In this document: positions 9,190-18,624 of the stretch, piece by piece
How the letters are laid out: each line of letters begins with the position of its first letter
Position numbering within the stretch: the first letter of the stretch is position 1
From: Cherax quadricarinatus
Lineage: Eukaryota > Arthropoda > Malacostraca > Decapoda > Parastacidae
Length of the DNA stretch: 64,000 bases
Assembly: GCF_038502225.1 (NCBI RefSeq)
Contig: NC_091372.1
Coordinates: forward strand, 10,818,642-10,882,641
Direction: 5' to 3'
Position numbers and translations under genes: made by a program
The notes under the pieces: generated by a model
What the model was told of the DNA's origin: nothing
Databases searched by the model: none
What the model saw: the letters and a program-made list of their open reading frames with translations, nothing else

Positions 9190-9420
9190 TCTCTTAACAC
9201 ACTGACTGTCTCCCAGTGAGGTAAGATGAAAAAAAAAAGAGGAATGCACATTCAATCACTGTCTTGTAAGAAATGTACTAAAACCACATTCTGGATGATC
9301 CTCCAGATTACGTCTTCACCCATCCTTCAGAGTGCAGGCACTGTTCTTCCCACCTCCAAGACTCGAGTCTGGCTAACTGGTTTACCCAGAATCTCTTCAT
9401 AAATGTTGCCTTATCTCACT
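9190..9420 (-). mobile_element. RTE-like LINE 3' UTR fragments, antisense
   Basis: AACACACTGACTGTCTCCCA with a poly(A/T) scar at about 9228 and CAGAGTGCAGGCACTGTTCT through TTCATAAATGTTGCC (9336-9417) are 3'-UTR pieces of the LINE family. They lie downstream of ZNRD2 and may be in its 3' flank. Confidence 0.65.
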
Positions 9421-9444
9421 AATGGTTTTTCTCTTTACTTCTTC

Positions 9445-9890
9445 TTCTTTCAACGTACCAGCCGTATCCCACCGAGGTGGGGTGGCCGAAAAGAAAAAAC
9501 TGAAGTTTCTCCTTTTAAATTTAGTAATATATACAGGAGAAGGGGTTACTAGCCCCTTGCTCCCGGCATTTTAGTCGCCTCTTACGACAAGCATGGCTTA
9601 CAGAGGAAGAATTCTGTTCCACTTCCCTATGGAGATAAGAGGAAATAAACAAGAACAAGAATTAGAAAGAAAATAGAAGAAAACCCAGATGGGTGTGTAT
9701 ATATATGCTTGTATATGTATGTGTAGTGTGACCTAAGTGTAAGTAGAAGTAGCAAGACTTACCTGTAATCTTGCATATTTATGAGACAGACAAAAGACAC
9801 CAGCAATCCTACCATCATGTAAAACGATTACAGGCTTTCGTTTTACACTCACTTGGCAGGACGGTAGTACCTCCCTGGGCGGTTGCTTTT
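9445..9890. repeat. Unclassified dispersed repeat (CCCCTTGCTCCCGGCATTTT family)
   Basis: It starts with the LINE-like block CCGTATCCCACCGAGG, then GTTACTAGCCCCTTGCTCCC and CTTACAGAGGAAGAATTCTG. A second copy at 12710-13260 is split by two insertions, which makes this copy useful as the uninterrupted reference. It ends with GGCAGGACGGTAGTACC. There is no ORF. Confidence 0.6.
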
Positions 9891-9899
9891 CTCTTTACA

Positions 9900-10317
9900 T
9901 CAATATTATTATAATCAAAATTAAGTGCTAAACCCACAAGAATCATACAGTGCTGCTCTTTACATCCACAGATTGGCAGTATCACAATTCCATTTCTGTC
10001 ACATGCTTAAACTCAAGTACTGTACACATTTACCCCTAGTAGGTTTAGCGCTTGATTTTAATTATACAATAATTACATATTTACATGAAGGACAGACGAG
10101 ATCTTGTACTTAGTGTCATTTGAATTGTGGCATCTACACACATCTGGGAAGACAGCTATTAAATGAGTGATGGTGAATGTGCTTCCCTTTTTTGATTCAC
10201 CCTGCCTTGGTAGGAAATGATTGATGTGGTCAAAGAAAAAAAATTGGCACCATCTCAACACCATTCTATTACTGAGATGAACTCTAAAGGCAAAAGTTTA
10301 TCATAATATAAGGCATT
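9900..10317. other. Intergenic, small SINE and LINE scraps
   Basis: (ATT)-SINE scraps sit at 9903-9955 (AAGTGCTAAACCCACAAG) and about 10035-10060 (antisense). A LINE tail with GACAGCTATTAAATGAGTGA lies at 10130-10240. Nothing coding was found. Confidence 0.6.
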
Positions 10318-10526
10318 CCTCCAGTTAGCCGAACTCGAGTCCTGGAGGTGGGAAATACAGTGCTTGCACTCTGAAGTATGGGTGAGGATATGTTGCAGTT
10401 TCTGAACAGTAGTGTCAACACACCTCTGGCAAGACAGTGATGGAGTGAGTAATGATGAAAGTGTTTCTTCTTTTTTGGGTCACACTGCCTCAGTGGGAAA
10501 CAGCCGATGTGTTAAAAAATAAAGCT
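10318..10526 (+). mobile_element. RTE-like LINE 3' UTR fragment
   Basis: AACTCGAGTCCTGGAGGTGG, then GCAAGACAGTGATGGAGTGA and GGGAAACAGCCGATGTGTT with an A-rich end match the LINE 3' UTR in order. Confidence 0.75.
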
Positions 10527-11274
10527 TTTCCCCCATCTGCAAGTGCATATTCATAGATTACATGTAAAATACTCAAGACTATCATATTGTTAATAGATGT
10601 TTCCTTCTTTTGGACACAACAAATTGGTGGGTAATGGCCGGTATGGTTATAAAAATGTCTCAAAAAACATTCTCTTGCTAAAGTAAATGCTCGATAATTA
10701 TTATATTCTTGTGGAAGAGCAGTCTGGTTTGATCCAAGGAAGGAGAGGGTGGCTGTAATTCCTTGGCCCTTCCAAGGGGATGCTTTGTTGTCAGTGATAA
10801 GTTTTTGATCCAAGGATTTTGAGCTCTTTCCCCCTTGAAGCAAACTTTATTACTTATCATTCCTCAGGTGCTTTATGATCCCTGTAAAATACTGCAGTAA
10901 TAAAATTCCTTGGATCAAGAGCCCTTCACTAGCTAAAGAATTCTAATTACTGGCTTGACATTGACTCAGAGTAAGGTTTAAGAGACTGAACAATATCCAA
11001 GCTGAATACATTACCTTTATTCTTTGCTTCCCTTGTAACACGCTGTGGATGGCTTCCTGCAGGAAAAGTCATATATGGCAGTATTTTTTCCAAATAAAAA
11101 TTCATATGAAGCATATAAACATTCAGGCATTAAAGCTGTAGTATATGACACTGAAGTGCCTGCCAAATTTAAATTGAACCAGTGAATTTTGATTAGGGAT
11201 CCCATTTGTCTATTTTACTTAAACAGTTCCGGTTGTAGTTATTTTTTTTCAGGATTTGTAAATACAGTGGACCC
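10527..11274. other. Intergenic, no gene recognised
   Basis: (ATT)-SINE-like scraps (TTGATCCAAGGAAGGAGAGG at 10730, CCTTGGATCAAGAGCCC at 10908). ORFs of up to 117 codons here are uninformative and overlap these repeats. Confidence 0.5.
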
Positions 11275-12421
11275 CCGAGTTTCGTGATTAATCTGTTCCA
11301 GAGAGCCTGCCGAAAGTTGAAATTCACGAAACTCGAAACCATTTTCCCCATAAGAAATAATGGAAATAAAATTAATCCGTTCCAGACACCCAAAGATATT
11401 AAAATATTTTTTTTTTTCAAATTAAATAAAGATTTATATACTGAAATCAATGAGAAATCAAGTACATGCATATAAAAAATAATAATAACATTACACTTAC
11501 CTTTACTGAAGACTTCTGGGTGGATGGAAGATGGAAGGAGGGGATAGGAGGAAGGTGTACACTATTGTTTGGAAGGAGAATCTCCTTCCATTAGGACTTT
11601 AGGTAGCAAGTCTTTATCTGGGGTTACTTCCCTTCTTCTTTTAATGCCACTGGGAACAACTTGAGAGTCACTGGAGCCCTGGCACACAAAATATCTGTCC
11701 AGAGAGGTCTTTTTCTGGCATTTCTTTAAGATTTTCCTGAAGTGGGACACAACACTGTCATTGTACATGTTGCAGATATGGCTTGTTTCAGCTTGGTCAG
11801 GGTGATACTTTTCAACAAAACTTTGCAACTCATTCCACATTCCACACATGTCCTTAATCACTAAAGAAGGAACCTCCTTCACTCTCTTTTCCTCCTCCTC
11901 TGAAGCAAGTTCCTCAGCTGTGGCCTGATGCTGTTCCAGTTGAAGCTCTTGCAGTTCGTCAGTGGTTAGCTCTTCCCTGTGGTCCTCCACCAACTTTTCC
12001 ACATCCCTGTCACTCACCCCCAACCCCATGGACTTGCCCAATGCCACAACACCTTCCACAACAGGCAGAGGGTCGGCAGGGACAGGGTCTGCCTCAAACC
12101 CTTCAAAATCCCTCTGGATCGTGTTCCTCACTTTATTTATCAAAGGGCTTGCACTAGCTTTCCTTGGGTCCATGATGACTTATTTAGCAGTTTCAAGCAC
12201 AAAAAACAATGGATTATTATGAAATGTATTGTATGAACCCACGGGGTTATGGTCACGTGTTGGTAAACAATGGCACACTGAGCGTGAATGGCGTGGGAGA
12301 CTGGCACTGGACGGTCGCCGAAACACGAGTCTAATCACTTGAGGCCAAATTTTGCCAAAAAAAACTCGCCGAAGGTCAAATTTCACGAAAGTCGAGGCTG
12401 CCGAAACTCGAGGGTCTACTG
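11275..12421 (-). mobile_element. Tigger/pogo-like DNA transposon with internal deletion
   Basis: TIRs are CAGTGGACCCCCGAGTTTCG at the left and CGAAACTCGAGGGTCTACTG at the right, with TA on both sides (11273-11274, 12422-12423). At 1,147 bp it is far shorter than an autonomous element of about 2.5 kb. It retains one minus-strand ORF (11562-12173). The outer 200 bp at each side is also found in the MITEs of this window, which makes this a plausible relative of their source. Confidence 0.85.
11562..12173 (-). CDS. Tigger-like transposase remnant, C-terminal part
   Basis: It codes 203 residues on the minus strand, open from ATG to TAG. After a short N-terminus (MDPRKASAS), residues about 45-95 are acidic and helical (VEKLVEDHREELTTDELQEL, then an ASEEEEKR run) and residues about 105-155 carry MWNELQSFVEKYHPD, HFRKILKKCQKKTSLDRYF. 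That order is characteristic of the C-terminal tail of Tigger/pogo transposases. The DNA-binding HTH domains and DDE catalytic domain are missing, so it cannot catalyse transposition. The simplest reading is one in-frame internal deletion joining the first few codons to the C-terminal region. Whether it is transcribed is unknown. Host exaptation is possible but nothing shows it. Confidence 0.8.
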   Translation of the reverse strand: MDPRKASASPLINKVRNTIQRDFEGFEADPVPADPLPVVEGVVALGKSMGLGVSDRDVEKLVEDHREELTTDELQELQLEQHQATAEELASEEEEKRVKEVPSLVIKDMCGMWNELQSFVEKYHPDQAETSHICNMYNDSVVSHFRKILKKCQKKTSLDRYFVCQGSSDSQVVPSGIKRRREVTPDKDLLPKVLMEGDSPSKQ

Positions 12422-12709
12422 TATAAGATTACTGTAAACAAGTTTGTCATTTAAAACTCAGTGTGCAGTTTGTCTGCCTTAGTGCCATTACAATTGCACG
12501 AGTCAGAATTGCAGTACAAATGAAAATGAGTCTGCCTCGTGCTCAGCAGACAAAGGTTCAAGCCTCCACCACATCTTGTGCTGAATGATCCACATAGGTT
12601 TAGCACTTAACATGAATTAAATCATTATTAAATTGTACATAGATGCCAACAACTTATGAACACCCGTTATAATGATTTGCATTTACAAACAGAATCTTGT
12701 ATTCTTTTA
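12422..12709 (+). mobile_element. tRNA-like SINE head with (AAT)-SINE tail
   Basis: At about 12527-12580 a tRNA-like head reads TGCCTCGTGCTCAGCAGAC and then a B box GGTTCAAGCCTCC. It runs to AGGTTTAGCACTTAACATG and an ATT-rich end. It suggests that the (AAT)-tailed retroposon family is tRNA-headed. The rest is unremarkable. Confidence 0.45.
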
Positions 12710-12779
12710 AAGCACTGGCCGTATCCCACCTAGGCAGGGTGGCCCAAGAACTAAGTTTCTCTTTTTAAATTTAGTAATA

Positions 12780-12982
12780 CAGTGGACCCCCGGTTAACGA
12801 TATTTTTTCACTCCAGAAGTATGTTCAGGTGCCAGTACTGACCGAATTTGTTCCCATAAGAAATATTGTGAAGTAGATTAGTCCATTTCAGACCCCCAAA
12901 CATACACGTACAAACGCACTTACATAAATACACTTACATAATTGGTCACATTCGGAGGTAATCGTTATGCGGGGGTCCACTG
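12780..12982. mobile_element. MITE, TA-flanked, nested
   Basis: CAGTGGACCCCCGGTTAACG is matched by CGTTATGCGGGGGTCCACTG, with TA at 12778-12779 and 12983-12984. It is a 203-bp sister of the MITE at 1225-1427. It inserted into a TA of the host repeat's GTAATATATACAG. Confidence 0.85.
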
Positions 12983-12995
12983 TATATACAGAAGG

Positions 12996-13149
12996 AAGGG
13001 TGTTAATGTTGCAGTTTAAAAACTGTAGTGTAAAGCACCCTTCTGGCAAGACAGTGATGGAGTGAATGATGGTGAAAGTTTTTCTTTTTTGGGCCACCCT
13101 GCCTTGGTGGGAATCGGCCAGTGTGTTAATAATAACAAAAAAAAAAAAA
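12996..13149 (+). mobile_element. 154-bp 5'-truncated LINE tail with 9-bp target duplication
   Basis: TACAGAAGG occurs at 12987-12995 and 13150-13158. Between them lies the LINE 3' UTR (GTTGCAGTTTAAAAACTGTA, then GGGAATCGGCCAGTGTGTT) and an A-rich tail. The empty site is visible at about 9537. Confidence 0.8.
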
Positions 13150-13356
13150 TACAGAAGGGGTTACAAGCCCCTTGCTCCCAGCATTTTAGTTACTTTTTAC
13201 AATATGCATAGCTTATGGTGGAAGAATTCTTTTCTGCTTCCCCATGGAGAAAAATCTTATATATTTTCTCAATGCAGACATGTCGGTACAAACATGTAAC
13301 ACAATCACATTGAACTGTTATTAATATTAGCTTTGTGGTTATAAATGCCTTACTCA

Positions 13357-14070
13357 CAAGTAGTTATGATTATAATAAAAACAACAAAGTGCTAAACCCA
13401 TAAGGGTCCTCAATCATAAGTTAAATCAGTTAATGCAACTACTTCATAAGGTTGCATCCTCAGTACTTCAATATACTATAATTATATTAAGTAACTTTTT
13501 TGAGGCTCAAGTATTGTAATGTTTCATTTCAGAATCGACATTCAGTACTGTAATTCTGACTCGTAAAATTGTAATGGCATGATTGCAAATAAAAACAAAT
13601 CGCTCAGCGAGTTCTTGATAAACACCAATTTGATTAGCATACTGAAATATTACAATCAAAATTTAAGTGCTAAACCCACAAGGGTCATCCAGTCCTGTTA
13701 GCATATTGTAATACAAGTAGTTATGATTATAATAAAAACAACAAAGTGCTAAACCCATAAGGGTCCTCAATCATAAGTTAAATCAGTTAATGCAACTACT
13801 TCATAAGGTTGCATCCTCAGTACTTCAATATACTATAATTATATTAAGTAACTTTTTTGAGGCTCAAGTATTGTAATGTTTCATTTCAGAATCGACATTC
13901 AGTACTGTAATTCTGACTCGTAAAATTGTAATGGCATGATTGCAAATAAAAACAAATCGCTCAGCGAGTTCTTGATAAACACCAATTTGATTAGCATACT
14001 GAAATATTACAATCAAAATTTAAGTGCTAAACCCACAAGGGTCATCCAGTCCTGTTAGCATATTGTAATA
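13357..14070. repeat. Tandem duplication, two 357-bp copies
   Basis: 13357-13713 and 13714-14070 look identical by eye (both start CAAGTAGTTATGATTATAAT and end GCATATTGTAATA). Each copy contains two (AAT)-SINE scraps (AAAGTGCTAAACCCATAAGG and AAGTGCTAAACCCACAAGGG). It is either a very recent duplication or an assembly artefact. Confidence 0.85.
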
Positions 14071-16933
14071 AGTTACACATTACATTACAAATAGGATCAA
14101 CAAGTGGATTTTTTCATGGTAGGTTGAAAATAAGTAGTTTTAACTTTTATTAATTTTTATTATGAATAGTCTAAATTCATAAACATTAATTTTATTACGA
14201 GGTCTAAATACACGAACTTTAAAAATTAGGAAAATCTGATAATTTTTTTATTCAGATGGTCACTTACATAGTATGGATGATTATGACGTTTGTTGTGCCT
14301 AATCAAATTTACAGCTACTATGAAAAATTCAGGAAAAATCATCCTGTTAATGAAAAAATATGTTTGTATACATGTGCACCTCAACTTTCAGGCTCCTTCA
14401 TGTATAATTATACCTGGTAATGTTCTGCTAGTCATGGTAAATTTATCTTACCAAATGATACACTTACTCAAAATAAATAATACTGCCCAAACTGCATTTG
14501 CTTCCAATACTAGGATTTTTATTACAACTTTCCTGAATACTTTAAATTTAATGTTGGTATTTTCACTGTGAAATAAGGCTCAATGGTTATTGTAACCAGC
14601 AAAACATTGTTGGGACATTTTTCTAGAAAGTGATATTACAAAATGTAAAGCAAAATTATAGAAATAACAAAAACTGTATAATTACGCTTGGTTCCAGGGT
14701 AAGTATTTGCTGAAACCCCGAAATAGAGATATTTATGGTGTTGATAAATTACAAAATTAACTGGTCATATTCTACTACAGTTAACACTAAGCCCTCGATA
14801 TTCTAGGCAGTCACGTGAAACCCATAAAAAGTGTACGTGCCCCAAAACACTTGTGTGGAAGCAAGGTTTGTGTTCTGCTCGATATCTGAAATATTTTCTG
14901 ATAAAATAATTGACATGTGGATGCAAAACACATCCAGGACATGGGATCAAATTATATTCTCGCTGGGTTTGTACTCTTGCTTCCAGAGACTGGAAACCTT
15001 GCTACTGGAACTAACTTCACTCTCATAAACTTGGAACTAACTTCACTCTCATAAACTAACGTGTTTTACAAACTGTCACATAACAGAATTCATATTACAC
15101 TGCATTATCACAAACTACATAAAAACATTTCTGCTGTATCTAATGATATAACAAACAAATATGCCACTGAATGCCTGTATAGTAGTTTTAAATAATATTT
15201 ACCAGCATTTTTATTCCCGGATAAAAGTTTTGTTCTTCTTTTCTATGTACAGTACAGTAGCCCTCTATTTAAACATTTTAAAACTGTAGTGAATCTGGCT
15301 TCAAGATTTTAAGTCCAATTGTTTTACATATACAGTACTGTATATGTAAATGTATAACGTACTGAAATTTGTACACAGCTCTACCCTTAACCGTTATTAC
15401 ATTTTTAGCTTTTCCGACTTTGTTTCTGCTTCACGTCCACCAATTTTTTTCATTCATGATCCCTGTGTGGTGTTTTGCAATTTGTACACCTGACTCGAGA
15501 AACCCTCCAGTCATTCAAAATTAGCTAAATTATTAATGTCAAAGCAATTCAAAATTTTCAGCTGCACTCTTGATTAGTTTGCTTTTGCAGCTTGACGTCG
15601 CAACAGGATATATATCTTCTCCTTTATCCAATCCTTATTGTAGGGTGCATAAGTGTTGGTACTTTTTTGGTACCTGCAATAGAGAAAACATGTGTGATAT
15701 ATATAGTATATCCAAACATTCAAATGAAACATTACTCATATTTTATAAACTATATCCTAATTAAAGTATATGCAGTAAACATATCTGGTATCCCTTTCGA
15801 CATGCAATATATTTTTCGGTCTTGTCAGAAGGTAATTTAATAATTTAGGGCAATACGTATACACTTACCTAGAGTGCATACCAAAATTGTTTGTTAAAAA
15901 ATGCAATAGCTCAGGATTCTTGACATGATAGATCATTTTCCTTACTTGTGTAATTTGCAAGCTATTGGATTATTAGGTGGTGTGGATAGAGCACCTTAAG
16001 AATCATGATCTACCATTACCAGTTTGGTACTAGAGCTTGGAAAACATGGGTTAAATTTTGTACCAAATTTATTATGAGCTCCATAGAGACCATCCACAAC
16101 TGAGAGCTGGACAGGATGTATGCGAGACTTCCCTAAACCAAAAAAGTACATCTCAAACCTGCTAAAAAGCTTTGTTTCAATTTATTTTTCTAGAGATTTT
16201 GATGCAGTATTTACTGAACAATTTATGAAGACCAATTATTATTACACATGAGCCTCACTTTACAATGGTTTGACTTATGATTTTTGACTTTACAATGGTG
16301 TGACAGCGATGCATTTTAACATCATTAACACTATCGGGAACATCGCTACAGCATGGGAAATCATTTATTTACTTTTCAATATTGGTATTTAGTTACAATA
16401 ATTATTTGTTTATTTACTTTATCAGTGACAGTTAATTATTTACTCATTTATATCGCATTCATATTCGACTTAAGATGTTTTCAACTTACGACGAGTGCAT
16501 CAGAAAGTAAACCTGTATGGCTGAGGGAAGCTATCAGCATTGGGAAGTAGTGTAATGGGTGAACTTATGAGCTAATGAGAAAAGTCAAAGGTGACACAAA
16601 TCAAGTTACAATTAGCAATAAGTCATTCGGAGTATCTGTGTTGAAGGTAGAGCATCCTGAAAGAAAAACAAGCTGGCAAGTGAGGATGCCAAGAGGCTGA
16701 ACAACAGACTGGAAATGAATACTATGTGCTCTTTGAATACATTCTGATAGATCTATTTATCAATCATCAATAAGACCTTAAAGTTTTGTGGGGTCCTCTG
16801 TGCATTTGTTATGTGTAAGTCCCCTGTGGCCATTAAGTGCAAAAACAGTTTTTCATACAAGACAGTGATGAAAAATGTCTACAAAGACTCTGTTTTTATC
16901 CTGGACCAATGACACTTCTACCAATTCCAAATA
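14071..16933. other. Intergenic AT-rich DNA, no gene recognised
   Basis: Short ORFs (up to 93 codons) without recognisable motifs. A degenerate TIR-like repeat is possible at about 16243-16500 (CCTCACTTTACAATGGTTTG and CAACTTACGACGAG). A CATATACAGTACTGTATATG palindrome lies at about 15327. Confidence 0.5.
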
Positions 16934-17255
16934 CAGCCTCTCCTCACTTAGCGACATACTCGTTTACCGACTCCTTGGACTTATGATGGGCTCTCGGACC
17001 AGTATTTATACCTAAATAATGTATATTAGAGCTGATTTCCTCTATTCTGTTTATTTCAATATACAGTACACTACTGTATAAACATTTAAAAATATACCAG
17101 AAATGTTATAAATGGTGCAAAGGTGACATTAAAACAATACCAAAGATGGTTGACACAAACCCACCACCATTATAGTATGCTCCTCACTTAGCAACCAATT
17201 CGTTTAACAATGTGATCTTAGGAACGGAACTCCGTCGTTAAGCGAGGAGAGGTTG
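16934..17255. mobile_element. MITE with CAGCCTCTCCTCACTTAGCG termini
   Basis: TIRs are CAGCCTCTCCTCACTTAGCG at the left and a degenerate CGTTAAGCGAGGAGAGGTTG at the right, flanked by TA on both sides. A second copy in opposite orientation is at 37391-37722. The 322-bp interior is non-coding and includes an internal secondary TIR-like sequence near 17180. Confidence 0.8.
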
Positions 17256-17681
17256 TACTCGAGACAAAACTGAAAACAGTCTGAAAAGGGCAGATCCCTG
17301 GAAGAGATCAACAGACCCTGGACCCCAGAACATGCACAAATAACCCGTACATAGGAGAAAGAAGCTTATGACGACATTTCAGTCCCACCTGGACCACTGA
17401 CTAGTCACACTGAAGAGGAGTCTGCAGTTTATTACCCTGAGCACCAAAATGACTACTAACCCAGGGAAGAGATGATGCATTTCCGCACAACAGATGCGTA
17501 AGGGATGGGCATCCATGCACGCCATATTTTAATGTAAATATTGTATGTACTGTGCACTTCCCTAACTCACTCTCTGTATGTCTACAATCTGTTTATTGCT
17601 ATATCCAACCTCACTTTTTTCCCTCTCCATTCTTGTAATGCAAATAATTGCATAACCAATAAAAGCAAATAAACTATAACA
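17256..17681. other. Intergenic, fold-back fragment only
   Basis: A fragment of the AAATAACCCGCAC fold-back family lies at 17330-17410 (CAAATAACCCGTACATAGG). Nothing else was recognised. Confidence 0.5.
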
Positions 17682-18410
17682 TGAAGCTTGGGTGGTAAAT
17701 GCAGCAGCGAGGAGACGGTTGGAGGCAGTGGAGATGTCCTGTTTAAGGGCAATGTGTGATGTAAATATTATGCAGAAAATTCGGAGTGTGGAAATTAGGA
17801 AAAGGTGTGGAGTTAATAAAAGTATTAGTCAGAGGGCAGAAGAGGGGTTGTTGAGGTGGTTTGGTCATTTAGAGAGAATGGATCAAAGTAGAATGACATG
17901 GAAAGCATATAAATCTATAGGGGAAGGAAGGCGGGGTAGGGGTCGTCCTCGAAAGGGTTGGAGAGAGGGGGTAAAGGAGGTTTTGTGGGCGAGGGGCTTG
18001 GACTTCCAGCAAGCGTGTGTGAGCGTGTTAGATAGGAGTGAATGGAGATGAATGGTACTTGGGACCTGATGATCTGTTGGAGTGTGAGCAGGGTAATATT
18101 TAGTGAAGGGATTCAGGGAAACCGGTTATTTTCATATAGTCGGACTTGAGTCCTGGAAATGGGAAGTACAATGCCTGCACTTTAAAGGAGGGGTTTGGGA
18201 TATTGGCAGTTTGGAGGGATATGTTGTGTATCTTTATATGTGTATGCTTCTAAAATGTTGTATTCTGAGCACCTCTGCAAAAACAGTGATAATGTGCGAG
18301 TGTGGTGAAAGTGTTGAATGATGATGAAAGTATTTTCTTTTTGGGGATTTTCTTTCTTTTCTGGGTCACCCTGCCTCGGTGGGAGACGGCCGACTTGTTG
18401 AAAAAAAAAA
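17682..18410 (+). pseudogene. RTE-like LINE copy 2, strongly 5'-truncated
   Basis: It starts inside the C-terminal coding region (EAWVVNAAARRRLEAVE equivalents), with an open 119-codon remnant at 17692-18051 carrying RWFGHLERM and GRGRPRKGW. The 3' UTR and poly(A) end at about 18398-18410. This copy has the uninterrupted 3' UTR used to place the SINE in copy 1. Confidence 0.85.
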
Positions 18411-18624
18411 AAATGAAGAACGGCATTGTAGATATTACCAAAAAGTAAGAAATTTTTTGATAAAATATTTTACTTTCGTAACTTTTTTTTTTTATGCGTA
18501 TCTGTACTGAGCACCTAATACATGATAATGTAAACGTGTTATCAGGCATTTTAGACATTCGACACTGAAAAAAACTTTTCCTTTCTCCAGCTATTTTCGT
18601 TTACTGTCCATAAAAATAGAAGTG
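18411..18624. other. Short unannotated spacer
   Basis: AT-rich, no ORF or repeat recognised. It separates LINE copies 2 and 3. Confidence 0.5.

Larger units (their letters stand above)
12710..13260. repeat. Second copy of the CCCCTTGCTCCC repeat, split twice
   Basis: The pieces 12710-12779, 12983-12995 and 13150-13255 together align to 9445-9615. The interruptions are the MITE at 12780-12982 and the LINE tail at 12996-13149. Confidence 0.7.

Noticed and set aside
10490..10860. 117-codon minus-strand ORF
   Set aside because: Overlaps LINE tail and SINE fragments on the other strand and has no domain signature.
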